Assembly: GCA_934358955.1 (NCBI GenBank)
Contig: CAKRLC010000035.1
Location: 1-23,874 of the forward strand
From: an uncultured Roseburia sp.
GTDB lineage: Bacteria > Bacillota > Clostridia > Lachnospirales > Lachnospiraceae
Direction of reading: 5' to 3'
DNA length: 23,874 nt
Positions 1 to 6,675 of this stretch are shown piece after piece (the stretch's first letter is position 1; each line of letters opens with the position of its first letter). The translations under genes were made by a program, and so were the position numbers. The notes under the pieces are model-generated. The model was not told the DNA's origin and ran no database searches. It worked only from the letters and a program-made list of their open reading frames with translations.

Positions 1-13
1 ATTACACAAAAAA

Positions 14-49
14 GGAACCATTCATCCCATATTAGGGACGAATGATTCC
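14..49 (-). terminator. T-box conditional terminator
   Basis: A hairpin of about 15 bp (GGAACCATTCATCCC pairing with the 3' arm at 35-49) is followed on the minus strand by a run of T. It is mutually exclusive with the antiterminator that contains the T-box sequence. The T-run continues into TTTTGTGTAAT, which matches the arm of palindromic family B and may be the start of a third copy cut by the window edge. Confidence 0.9.
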
Positions 50-240
50 GCGGTACCACCCTGATTCTTTCTTCTGCCAGACAAACCTGTCAGAAATAAA
101 AGCACTTCTATTATATACGTAACGTGTACAGACGTCATCTGCTACTTGGTTCACAAATGCGGCTCCTGTGAGAACTTCGATTCCTACCTTACCTTAAGCG
201 GGCTTCCAGCCGATGACCTGCTCTCTCTGTAAAAAGTATA
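14..240 (-). promoter_or_regulatory. T-box riboswitch leader for an aminoacyl-tRNA synthetase gene beyond the left edge
   Basis: On the minus strand this shows the T-box antiterminator motif AGGGTGGTACCGCGG (plus positions 48-62). It is followed by an intrinsic terminator hairpin whose arms are at 14-28 and 35-49 with a T-run to the left. Upstream is a short Stem I whose base can pair (UUACAGA with UUUGUGA) and an apical loop resembling that of the leuS T-box in this window. T-boxes sense uncharged tRNA and let transcription continue into a synthetase or amino-acid gene. By alignment to the leuS leader the specifier is most likely GCC (Ala), with GGA (Gly) as the alternative, so the missing gene may be alaS or a glycyl-tRNA synthetase gene. 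T-box identity is very secure; the amino acid is not. Confidence 0.93.
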
Positions 241-309
241 GTGCACTACTTAGCACATTCACAGCCTTTTCTCTCTATTCAATGCATGAAATATATCAAA
301 TTCAGTGTT

Positions 310-338
310 ATTCTATCACAGCGCTTTTAAAAACTCAA
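310..338 (-). promoter_or_regulatory. Sigma-A promoter of the left-edge T-box transcript
   Basis: Reading leftwards, TTGAGT (333-338) is separated by 17 nt from TAGAAT (310-315), giving a start near position 303 and a leader of roughly 290 nt. The -35 box overlaps the stop codon of the BrkB-family gene, so the two transcription units are packed without a spacer. Confidence 0.6.
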
Positions 339-1186
339 CCCCTTTTTTTCTTTGACCGGTCACGCTTCAGCCATTTTTTAAAACTTTCATTGAAAATCAC
401 ATTGGCTTCCGCGCACATCATCATGATATACATGCAAAAATACAGCCACAGCATGATCAACGCAATCGTTGTCAGACTGCCATACATGGAAAATCCGTTA
501 AAATAATCTACATAAATCGACAATGCAAAGGAAAAAACATACCAGGCAACTGCGCAGATCGCAGCTCCCGGCATCTGGCTTTTTAAACTTAATTTTTTAT
601 TCGGTAATGCTGTAAAAATAACATCAAAAAAGACAAACAACAGTCCTAACATAACAAATCCACGGAAATGAGTGATCAACTCCGCTGTTTTTCTTAAAAT
701 CGGAATATATTCGGATGCAAGATTATGAAGTGTGTTGCCAAATACAAGTACAACAAGAGTCAAAACAACCGCGAACAGAAATATGACGGTATATACAACT
801 GCCCACAGGCGCAGAATAAACCAGTTTCGTTGCACTGTGATATCATTTACAGAATTCAATCCGTCTGTCATATATTGGATTCCTTTTGCAGCTGACCAGA
901 TCGCAACGATCGCCGTGATGGAAATGATTCCAACGGAACGGTTATACACTTCGTCTGTAATAGAGATCAGAAATGCCGAAATATAGTCCGGCAATGCCGT
1001 CTGATAAATTTTCAAAAGGGTTGCCTCTGTGATCGGTGTATAACGGAGCAGGGATGAAAAAACCATCAAAAACGGGATCACTGATAATATGATAAAAAAA
1101 GCCGACTGTGCTGAGTAGGCGTTGATCTTATCCCTTTTACATTTATCCAGAAACGATTTACCGTTTCCTATGATTTTCCATATCAT
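335..1186 (-). CDS. BrkB/YihY family inner-membrane protein
   Basis: This 283-residue polytopic membrane protein belongs to the YihY/BrkB (formerly 'RNase BN') family. Family signs are a hydrophobic first segment after residue 20 with the pattern NAYSAQSAFFIILSVIPF, a central block of paired membrane helices, and a C-terminal YGSLTTIALIMLWLY...AEAN segment. About six transmembrane helices are visible and the tail is basic (KKWLKRDRSKKKRG). I chose the ATG at 1186 over a longer reading frame because it overlaps the stop codon of the upstream SpoIID-like gene (ATGA) and has GGAGGG about 8 nt before it; the longer form would lie antisense-free but out of frame inside that gene. The two genes are therefore translationally coupled. 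The family has no settled biochemical function; the old ribonuclease assignment is discredited. Family assignment is firm, function unknown. Confidence 0.9.
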   Translation of the reverse strand: MIWKIIGNGKSFLDKCKRDKINAYSAQSAFFIILSVIPFLMVFSSLLRYTPITEATLLKIYQTALPDYISAFLISITDEVYNRSVGIISITAIVAIWSAAKGIQYMTDGLNSVNDITVQRNWFILRLWAVVYTVIFLFAVVLTLVVLVFGNTLHNLASEYIPILRKTAELITHFRGFVMLGLLFVFFDVIFTALPNKKLSLKSQMPGAAICAVAWYVFSFALSIYVDYFNGFSMYGSLTTIALIMLWLYFCMYIMMMCAEANVIFNESFKKWLKRDRSKKKRG

Positions 1187-3390
1187 CAATTCATCCCTCC
1201 AATCTCTACATTCTGATAGAAAAAATGCAGGATCTCCTCGTAATTTTTTCCGGCCTTTGCCATACCGTTCGCCCCGTTCTGGCTCATGCCGATTCCATGT
1301 CCGAATCCGCCTCCATATAACAAATAACTGCCATCGGCCTGTTTTTCTACTGTACATGCCGCAGATGGCAGCATTGTGACCACCGCCTGGCTCTCATCTG
1401 CGTAAGTTATTTCCGTCACTCCGGCACCAAGTACCCGACGGATCAGATTCTCATTTTTTACTTTTATCACTGCATGCTCGCATGTTATCTTTAAAGTCAG
1501 GATAAAACCGGCCCGGCTTCGCTCTTCTACCGAGATATCCGTCACACTTCCAGGATCACTTAAAGTCTCCACCTCCGTTTTACCATCAGAATCATAATAT
1601 AACACGTTCCCCTTCGAAATGGAATTCCCATTTTTTAAAATATCCAGGATCTTTTGCGTATTTTGCTTAAAATCTGCAAAAGCTCTCCATCTTGTATACC
1701 TAACATCACTGTCGTAGCTGTTTTTCTTTTCCATAATGTAGCTTTTAAAAGCTTCTTCTGAAGACAGATTCTCCGTATTCTCTCCCTCATTCAGACAAAC
1801 CGTCTGCAAATAGTCATATCCTTCTGCATCCTTCAGATTCCATACTTCCATGGATTCTGTATATCCCACAGAAGTCGAAAAATAATAAGCTTCTGCCGGA
1901 CTGCCCTGATACATAAGGATCTGCCCGGTCGTTTCTTCCACCGCCTGTGTTGTCCTGCTATTCTGTTCTGATTTATTATACACCTGATAAGCTGTACTGT
2001 CATCGACGTGTGCGCCATAGGAAGCAAGATCACTTCTTAAAAGCTGGATATACGCGTAACTTCTTGCACAGACTGCCTGTGCCTTTAATGCCTCCATTTC
2101 ATAAGATGCCGGCATTTCACTTGGAACAACCGCCTTAAGATAGTCTTCGATCGGCAGTTCATTTACCGCAGTATAACCTCCATCGCTCTTTCGCACCTCA
2201 ATCCTGCCGTGATACCCGCGCGAAAGCTCCACGCCATTTTCATCACACAGCCAGATCGATCCTTTCCCATCCAAAAGCTCCAGAGAGATTGTCTCCTCTC
2301 CGGTCATATCCACGGCCGGATTGTATACACTATGCGCCTGATAGGATTTTTCCTGTCTGCCTGTCCGGATCACTCCATCCTGATCCGCTTTCAGATAAAT
2401 CGTATTATGATATCTCTGCCCGCTTGCATCGGTCAGCAAAACACGGATTTTTTCCATTACTGCAGGGTTGCGGCTTAAAATAGCACAGACTTCACCATCC
2501 CCGGTTATATAGGTTACATCCATATTTCCAAGTACCACACTTGTGATGCTGGACTCTTTCACTGTTCCGTCTTCTGCGATCTGATAAACCGGAAGCTTTC
2601 CTCTGTGAGTGATTTTTCCATACCCTTCGATTTCAATTGCAGTTTCGTCATAGGAAAGCAGTTTTCCCTGTATTTGTTCCTCTTTGCGCCTGATCGCTGA
2701 CAGCTCCTGCCCCTGAAAAATAAGATCACAGACACCTTCCACATTTTCTGCCAGATTTTTATCTGTTTTATATGTATATTCTGCCCCCTGAAAAAGAAAG
2801 TCCAGATGCGTTCCATCCCCCTTTTTCAGATAAACATTCAAAAGCCGGTTTTCCTGTTCCCATAATCCTGCTGCCCCAAGACAATTACCGTCTTTTTCAT
2901 AAATCTCATAGCTTTTCCATGGGACAAAATAGGTTCCGGGAAGCGCTGTCTCATAATCTCCACTATCTGTAACTAAAACACTTCCATTCTCTGTATCTAT
3001 CCGGTTTAAAACCAAAATGGAACGCTTTGTGATCTCCTTCTCACTATCCAGATAATCCAATATTGCTTCATAAATTGAGTTCCATTTCTCCCGCGGTATT
3101 TTCCCTGTTTTCCTGTCTCCCGTTTCTACATAATCTTCCAATCCAAGTACACGGATGAGGTTCTTTGCCTCCTGCCAGGTGAGATATTTATGATGTAATT
3201 CCAGATTTTCCTGCTGCCAGCTACTCTGCGCATATACGGAAAAAGTCAGTTCCTGCTGCACTTCCTTTGCAGTCACATAAGGTTCCAGACCTAGTTTCTG
3301 TTCTTTCTTTTGCTTTAAGATCAGAATGCAAAGCAGTATCAGACAAACACACACCACAAAAACACTATTCCGAAAAAAATTCTTTTTCAA
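1186..3390 (-). CDS. SpoIID/LytB-domain membrane-anchored cell-wall protein
   Basis: This 734-residue protein has an N-terminal membrane anchor (residues 8-25) and a long extracytoplasmic part. The SpoIID/LytB domain begins near residue 395 and contains NELPIEDYLKAVVPSEMP, whose Glu425 corresponds to the acid described as catalytic in SpoIID lytic transglycosylases. The C-terminal GGGFGHGIGMSQNGA block (about 693-707) is also diagnostic. SpoIID degrades peptidoglycan glycan strands during engulfment; here the domain is preceded by about 370 residues that I cannot assign, so this is a SpoIID relative and not classical SpoIID (about 340 residues). No spoIIQ or spoIIIA genes are nearby. The start is TTG at 3390, with AGGAG about 8 nt upstream; no in-frame ATG gives the signal anchor. 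It is the first gene of an operon with the BrkB-family gene. Confidence 0.88.
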   Translation of the reverse strand: MKKNFFRNSVFVVCVCLILLCILILKQKKEQKLGLEPYVTAKEVQQELTFSVYAQSSWQQENLELHHKYLTWQEAKNLIRVLGLEDYVETGDRKTGKIPREKWNSIYEAILDYLDSEKEITKRSILVLNRIDTENGSVLVTDSGDYETALPGTYFVPWKSYEIYEKDGNCLGAAGLWEQENRLLNVYLKKGDGTHLDFLFQGAEYTYKTDKNLAENVEGVCDLIFQGQELSAIRRKEEQIQGKLLSYDETAIEIEGYGKITHRGKLPVYQIAEDGTVKESSITSVVLGNMDVTYITGDGEVCAILSRNPAVMEKIRVLLTDASGQRYHNTIYLKADQDGVIRTGRQEKSYQAHSVYNPAVDMTGEETISLELLDGKGSIWLCDENGVELSRGYHGRIEVRKSDGGYTAVNELPIEDYLKAVVPSEMPASYEMEALKAQAVCARSYAYIQLLRSDLASYGAHVDDSTAYQVYNKSEQNSRTTQAVEETTGQILMYQGSPAEAYYFSTSVGYTESMEVWNLKDAEGYDYLQTVCLNEGENTENLSSEEAFKSYIMEKKNSYDSDVRYTRWRAFADFKQNTQKILDILKNGNSISKGNVLYYDSDGKTEVETLSDPGSVTDISVEERSRAGFILTLKITCEHAVIKVKNENLIRRVLGAGVTEITYADESQAVVTMLPSAACTVEKQADGSYLLYGGGFGHGIGMSQNGANGMAKAGKNYEEILHFFYQNVEIGGMN

Positions 3391-3441
3391 TCACTTTCTC
3401 CTGCTTTCTTCTTTTTCTATCATACCGTAATCCTATTAATA

Positions 3442-3470
3442 AAAGAAGCTGCTTAAAAAGCAGCTTCTTT
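3442..3470 (-). terminator. Intrinsic terminator of the 6S-like RNA transcript
   Basis: A perfect 13-bp stem (arms 3442-3454 and 3458-3470, 3-nt loop) is followed on the minus strand by a T-rich run (TTCTTTTATTAAT). It ends the non-coding transcript that starts near 3805 and lies about 50 nt upstream of the SpoIID-like start codon, so it should insulate that operon. Confidence 0.75.
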
Positions 3471-3595
3471 CTTTGGTATCTTCTATGTTCTCTTTTGTAC
3501 GTTCAAATTCTTCTGTACTTCTACCTTCTTTTGTATAGGAAAGATCTCTTTGGTGCTTTCGCATCTTATCTTCTGTACTTCAGATTCTTTGGTAC
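3470..3595 (-). repeat. Seven degenerate 10-nt repeats in the tail of the non-coding RNA
   Basis: In RNA sense the unit is (G/A)(U/C)AC(C/A)(A/G)AAGA. On the plus strand copies start at 3470, 3491, 3509, 3527, 3547, 3569 and 3586, so spacing is 17-22 nt. A weak eighth match is near 3603. The region between them is purine-rich in the RNA. It lies between the structured RNA body and its terminator. The unit is too short and degenerate to be CRISPR, and no ribosome site precedes an open frame. Function unknown. Confidence 0.7.
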
Positions 3596-3610
3596 TTATT
3601 CGTCTTTCGT

Positions 3611-3800
3611 TAGACCCAAAATGCCGTTTCCTACAATTTTGACTCCTAGCCAAAGCTAGGTGGGTAACCTCAATCAAGTCTTTGCCTTCCCCCGCCGCCG
3701 TAGCGAATTACTGAGGCCTGGCATCCAATTGAAAATATTGGAATCCCGTTTAAAGTAAATGTAGGTTCAAAATAGTAGGGTGTCGCACATCCCAGGCTTT
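3611..3800 (-). ncRNA. ssrS: Probable 6S RNA (ssrS)
   Basis: The minus-strand transcript folds into a rod. An outer stem pairs positions 3787-3799 with 3612-3624 (12 of 13 bases pair, with G-U). A second stem pairs CCUACUAUUUUGA with UCAAAAUUGUAGG. A central bubble carries a perfect hairpin CCUAGC-UUUG-GCUAGG on its 3' side, and a distal stem begins AACCU/AGGUU. The closing-stem sequences (GAUGUGCG on the 5' side, CGGCAUUU on the 3' side) resemble those of known 6S RNAs. 6S RNA binds sigma-A RNA polymerase and dampens transcription in stationary phase. A strong promoter precedes it and no credible reading frame exists. The alternative I cannot exclude is another abundant Clostridia RNA such as the raiA motif. 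The mature 3' end is a guess; the primary transcript probably runs to the terminator at 3442. Confidence 0.68.
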
Positions 3801-3811
3801 TCGATAGATTT

Positions 3812-3840
3812 ATTATACTTTAATATTCCCTCTTTCACAA
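3812..3840 (-). promoter_or_regulatory. Promoter of the 6S-like RNA
   Basis: Reading leftwards, TTGTGA (3835-3840) is followed after exactly 17 nt by a perfect TATAAT (3812-3817). The predicted start is about 3803-3806, just outside the first paired base of the RNA at 3799. Confidence 0.8.
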
Positions 3841-3916
3841 GCAAAAATTAGAGCTTGGGCATAAAAAAATCTACCAAATTTTCTATAAATTTCTTATAAT
3901 TTTTCCTATTGACAAA

Positions 3917-4330
3917 TTATATTTGTCCTTTTTCTAACTCTGCCGGCGTAAATGCCCCAGGGAAAAGCTCCTCTAACGTATACTTTTTATAATCACCATT
4001 TTTGTTGGAAACGATCACCTGAAATGTTTTCGGATCGCAGAATTCAGCCATTACCTGTCTGCAGACGCCGCACGGATACAGATAATCATCCGCGTCGCCA
4101 TTCACCGCGATCGCAGAAAAATGCCGTTCTCCTTCATACACTGCCTTGAAAAAAGCAGTTCTTTCTGCACAGTTTGTTGGTGTATATCCGGCATTTTCAA
4201 TGTTGCAGCCCTGATATACTTTTCCTTCTGTTGTAAGCAGTGCTGCTCCGACACGGAAATGGGAATATGGTGCATATGCATGCTCTTTGGCTTCCATGGC
4301 AGCTGTTACAAGTTTTTTATCGTCAAGCAT
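3917..4330 (-). CDS. cdd: Cytidine deaminase
   Basis: This 137-residue protein hydrolyses cytidine or deoxycytidine to uridine or deoxyuridine plus ammonia in pyrimidine salvage. The zinc site is complete: Cys54 and Glu56 in TNCAERTAFF, and Cys87 and Cys90 in PCGVCRQVMAEF. The substrate-binding GCNIENA motif is at residues 41-47, and the N-terminal PYSHFRVGAALLT block is typical. Length matches the small homotetrameric class. The ATG at 4330 has AAAGGAG about 10 nt upstream. The gene is monocistronic, divergent from citrate synthase, with its own promoter. Usual neighbours in Firmicutes (era, deoC, ybeY) are absent. Confidence 0.96.
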   Translation of the reverse strand: MLDDKKLVTAAMEAKEHAYAPYSHFRVGAALLTTEGKVYQGCNIENAGYTPTNCAERTAFFKAVYEGERHFSAIAVNGDADDYLYPCGVCRQVMAEFCDPKTFQVIVSNKNGDYKKYTLEELFPGAFTPAELEKGQI

Positions 4331-4375
4331 ATAAAATGGTCTCCTTTAACCCCTTACTCTACTCATAGTGCTTGT

Positions 4376-4404
4376 ATTTTAACGCAAAACAGCGCTGATT
4401 GAAA
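4376..4404 (-). promoter_or_regulatory. Predicted cdd promoter
   Basis: On the minus strand TTTCAA (4399-4404) lies 17 nt before TAAAAT (4376-4381), leaving a leader of about 40 nt before the cdd start. The -35 box is weak. Confidence 0.5.
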
Positions 4405-4446
4405 GACCTTCATTTTTTAATTTTTTTTGAATTATAAACAAATTGC

Positions 4447-4476
4447 TTGTGTTAAAATCAGCACATATGCTATTAT
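4447..4476 (+). promoter_or_regulatory. Predicted citrate synthase promoter
   Basis: TTGTGT (4447-4452) and TATTAT (4471-4476) are separated by 18 nt. The start would be near 4483, with GAGGAGG following before the ATG at 4509. Confidence 0.5.
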
Positions 4477-4508
4477 AAGGTAACGTGATAAATTGAGGAG
4501 GATTTTGA

Positions 4509-5876
4509 ATGACAAATAACAACCCATTTTGCGAGATTACACCGGAGCTTGAGCAGTTATCACAGTTAAGCGCAAAGTGTTCTGCCATCGCTCCCGCACT
4601 TTATACAAAATATGATGTAAAAAGAGGTCTCCGTGACATAAATGGAAAAGGTGTCCTCGTAGGCCTTACCGAAATTTCTGATGTATGTTCTACCAAGATC
4701 GTGAATGGCGAATCCATTCCGGCAGACGGTGAACTTTATTATCGTGGCTATAATGTAAAAGATCTTATCGCAGGACTTGATCCGAAAAGCCATTTTGGAT
4801 TTGAAGAATGTACTTATCTGCTTTTATTTGGAACACTTCCGACACGGGAAGAATTAAAAAATTTCACTGCTATGCTAAGCCGCTACCGTTCCCTTCCAAC
4901 GAGCTTCGTACGTGATATTATCATGAAGGCTCCAAGTAAGGATATGATGAATACCTTAGCAAGAAGTGTCCTGACCTTATATTCCTATGACGATATGGCA
5001 GACGATATTTCTCTTCCAAATGTTTTAAGACAATGTCTTCAGCTGATCAGTCTTTTCCCATTACTTTCCGTATATGGTTATCAGGCTTATAAGCATTATC
5101 ATGATGGTGCAAGTCTGTTTATCCATCCACCTAAGGAAGAATATTCCACTGCGGAAAATATCTTACATATACTGCGTGCAGACAGTAAGTTCTCTCCATT
5201 AGAGGCAAAACTGTTAGATACTGCATTAATCCTTCATATGGAACATGGTGGTGGTAATAATTCCACCTTCACAACACACCTTGTTTCTTCCTCCGGAACC
5301 GACACTTATTCTGCCATTGCAGCATCCCTTGGTTCCTTAAAAGGACCAAAACATGGTGGTGCCAATATCAAGGTTGTGAAGATGTTCGATGACATGAAAG
5401 CGAATCTCTCCGATTGGAGCGATGAAGATGCGGTTGCACGTTATCTGACGGCACTGCTTCACAAAGAAGCTTTTGACCATGCTGGTCTGATCTATGGTAT
5501 GGGTCATGCTGTATATTCACTTTCTGATCCGCGAGCTGTGATCTTCCGTTCGTTCGTAGAACAGCTTTCTGAGGAAAAAGGCTGCGAAAAAGAATTTAAA
5601 CTTTATTCTACTGTAGAACGTCTTGCTCCGGAGATTATCGCAAGAGAAAGAAAGATTTACAAAGGTGTAAGCCCGAACGTCGATTTCTACAGCGGCTTTG
5701 CTTACAGCATGCTTGGTCTTCCGGTTGAATTGTATACACCGATTTTTGCGATCGCGCGTATTGCCGGCTGGAGTGCACACCGTCTGGAAGAGGTTGCACA
5801 CAATGGCAAGATCATGCGTCCTGCTTACAAAAATATCGGTGAGCATAAAACCTATATCCCTATGGATGAGCGCTAG
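4509..5876 (+). CDS. gltA: Citrate synthase
   Basis: This 455-residue enzyme condenses acetyl-CoA and oxaloacetate to citrate at the entry to the TCA branch; in anaerobes it mainly supplies 2-oxoglutarate for glutamate. The catalytic triad is present: His282 in GPKHGGAN, His333 in YGMGHAVYS and Asp392 in NVDFYSG. A third histidine, His246, is in MEHGGGNNS. The C-terminal SAHRLEE and RPAY segments complete the fold. It is longer than the roughly 370-430 residues of many citrate synthases because of an N-terminal extension of about 40 residues before the core, as in several Clostridia. GAGGAGG precedes the ATG by about 7 nt. It stands alone: no aconitase or isocitrate dehydrogenase adjoins it. 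No normal terminator follows; the family A hairpin begins 38 nt after the stop. Confidence 0.96.
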   Translation: MTNNNPFCEITPELEQLSQLSAKCSAIAPALYTKYDVKRGLRDINGKGVLVGLTEISDVCSTKIVNGESIPADGELYYRGYNVKDLIAGLDPKSHFGFEECTYLLLFGTLPTREELKNFTAMLSRYRSLPTSFVRDIIMKAPSKDMMNTLARSVLTLYSYDDMADDISLPNVLRQCLQLISLFPLLSVYGYQAYKHYHDGASLFIHPPKEEYSTAENILHILRADSKFSPLEAKLLDTALILHMEHGGGNNSTFTTHLVSSSGTDTYSAIAASLGSLKGPKHGGANIKVVKMFDDMKANLSDWSDEDAVARYLTALLHKEAFDHAGLIYGMGHAVYSLSDPRAVIFRSFVEQLSEEKGCEKEFKLYSTVERLAPEIIARERKIYKGVSPNVDFYSGFAYSMLGLPVELYTPIFAIARIAGWSAHRLEEVAHNGKIMRPAYKNIGEHKTYIPMDER

Positions 5877-5913
5877 AAAAATGTGATTTGCGCATCCAGC
5901 CGAAACTTTTTAT

Positions 5914-6155
5914 TATATAGAATTCGGGTGTCAAAAGGTCTTAGTCTAAAATGTCAGATTGCACAAAAAAATATTGCAAGTTTCATTGTGCAAAACATTC
6001 CGATAAGCCTCTGAAAACGTGAACCGTGTTCAGCAGAGGCTTCCACGCTTCATGAGTCTTATCTCCATTGCACAAAGAGAAACTTTCCATATTTCTTTTG
6101 TGCTATCTGACAATTAAGGTTATGAAGTAGACCTTTTGACACCCGAATCTATATA
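5914..6155. repeat. Palindromic element family A, long copy (MITE-like)
   Basis: The ends are inverted repeats: the left arm at 5914-5940 and the right arm at 6130-6155 match apart from one extra base, and share TTCGGGTGTCAAAAGGTC. Inversion continues inwards: TGTCAGATTGCACAAAA on the left matches TGTCAGATAGCACAAAA read from the right, followed by a GTTTC block, a GATAAG/CTTATC pair and a central AAGCCTCTG/CAGAGGCTT stem. The whole 242 bp can fold into one imperfect hairpin on either strand. There is no reading frame or transposase. A shorter relative with the same termini lies at 15697-15755. It fills the gap between the convergent citrate synthase and small membrane protein genes. Each end carries an outward-facing TTGACA. 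Confidence 0.85.
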
Positions 6156-6187
6156 AAAAATAAATTCCCTGTATAGTTTCAAATAAC

Positions 6188-6216
6188 AAAAGGTCTGCTG
6201 AAAAAGCAGACCTTTT
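6188..6216. terminator. Intrinsic terminator of the small membrane protein gene
   Basis: A 12-bp stem AAAAGGTCTGCT / AGCAGACCTTTT (arms 6188-6199 and 6205-6216) with a 5-nt loop is flanked by T/A runs. On the minus strand it lies 30 nt past the stop of the small gene. Its symmetric arms could also stop plus-strand read-through from citrate synthase. Confidence 0.8.
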
Positions 6217-6245
6217 ATATATTCAAATCTTATACATCTCTTCGC

Positions 6246-6593
6246 TTAAAACTTCTTCAGAAATTTATCCCTTGCCTGATTTAAAGAATGCTGGAACCAG
6301 AGAAATACCGCCAGAAAAATCAGCATCTCCGCATAACTTGCGATTTTTCCAATAGAAAGTACTGTTTCGTCCAGTACACCGATCACCCCGACAGCTGCCA
6401 TGCAGATCCCAAACACCAGCTCACGCCAGTATATAAATTCGATAAATCCGTTCACATCTTTACATTTCTTCCGTTCTTCCTTAGCAAGCACCATTGGATT
6501 GATGTTTCCCTGCTTTTTCATCTGGACAGACGAAACAATCATGTAGATTCCAAACAATATAATTACAATATTAAAAACCAGCATCACTTTCAT
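6246..6593 (-). CDS. Small hypothetical membrane protein
   Basis: This 115-residue protein has three predicted membrane segments: residues 2-20 (VMLVFNIVIILFGIYMIVS), about 62-80 (ELVFGICMAAVGVIGVL) and about 88-104 (AEMLIFLAVFLWF). A charged loop with a KEERKKCKD cluster lies between the first two. I recognise no family and assign no function. I chose the ATG at 6593, preceded by AAAGGGGG about 10 nt upstream, over a longer frame starting at 6671, because the longer form would translate through the threonine synthase terminator hairpin. It lies downstream of thrC on the same strand, but that terminator separates them. Confidence 0.75.
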   Translation of the reverse strand: MKVMLVFNIVIILFGIYMIVSSVQMKKQGNINPMVLAKEERKKCKDVNGFIEFIYWRELVFGICMAAVGVIGVLDETVLSIGKIASYAEMLIFLAVFLWFQHSLNQARDKFLKKF

Positions 6594-6627
6594 ATTTATA
6601 AGCCCCCTTTTTGCTGTACAGCAAACG

Positions 6628-6650
6628 AAAAGTGCGTCAAGCGCACTTTT
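6628..6650 (-). terminator. Intrinsic terminator of thrC
   Basis: The stem AAAAGTGCG / CGCACTTTT (arms 6628-6636 and 6642-6650) with a 5-nt loop lies 26 nt downstream of the thrC stop on the minus strand, followed by CGTTTGC. The T-run is mostly within the stem, so efficiency is uncertain. Confidence 0.65.
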
Positions 6651-6675
6651 CATCTGAATGGATCTCACCACTTAT

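Noticed and set aside
1187..1357. 57-residue N-terminal extension of the BrkB-family protein
   Set aside because: It overlaps the SpoIID-like coding region and lacks a ribosome site; the ATG at 1186 is coupled to the upstream stop.
3483..3677. 64-residue minus-strand reading frame with repeated VQK units
   Set aside because: It lies across the 6S-like RNA body and its repeat tail, starts inside a paired stem and has no ribosome site. The VQK pattern is a by-product of the nucleotide repeats.
6594..6671. N-terminal extension (26 residues) of the small membrane protein
   Set aside because: It would be translated through the thrC terminator hairpin; the ATG at 6593 has a good ribosome site.
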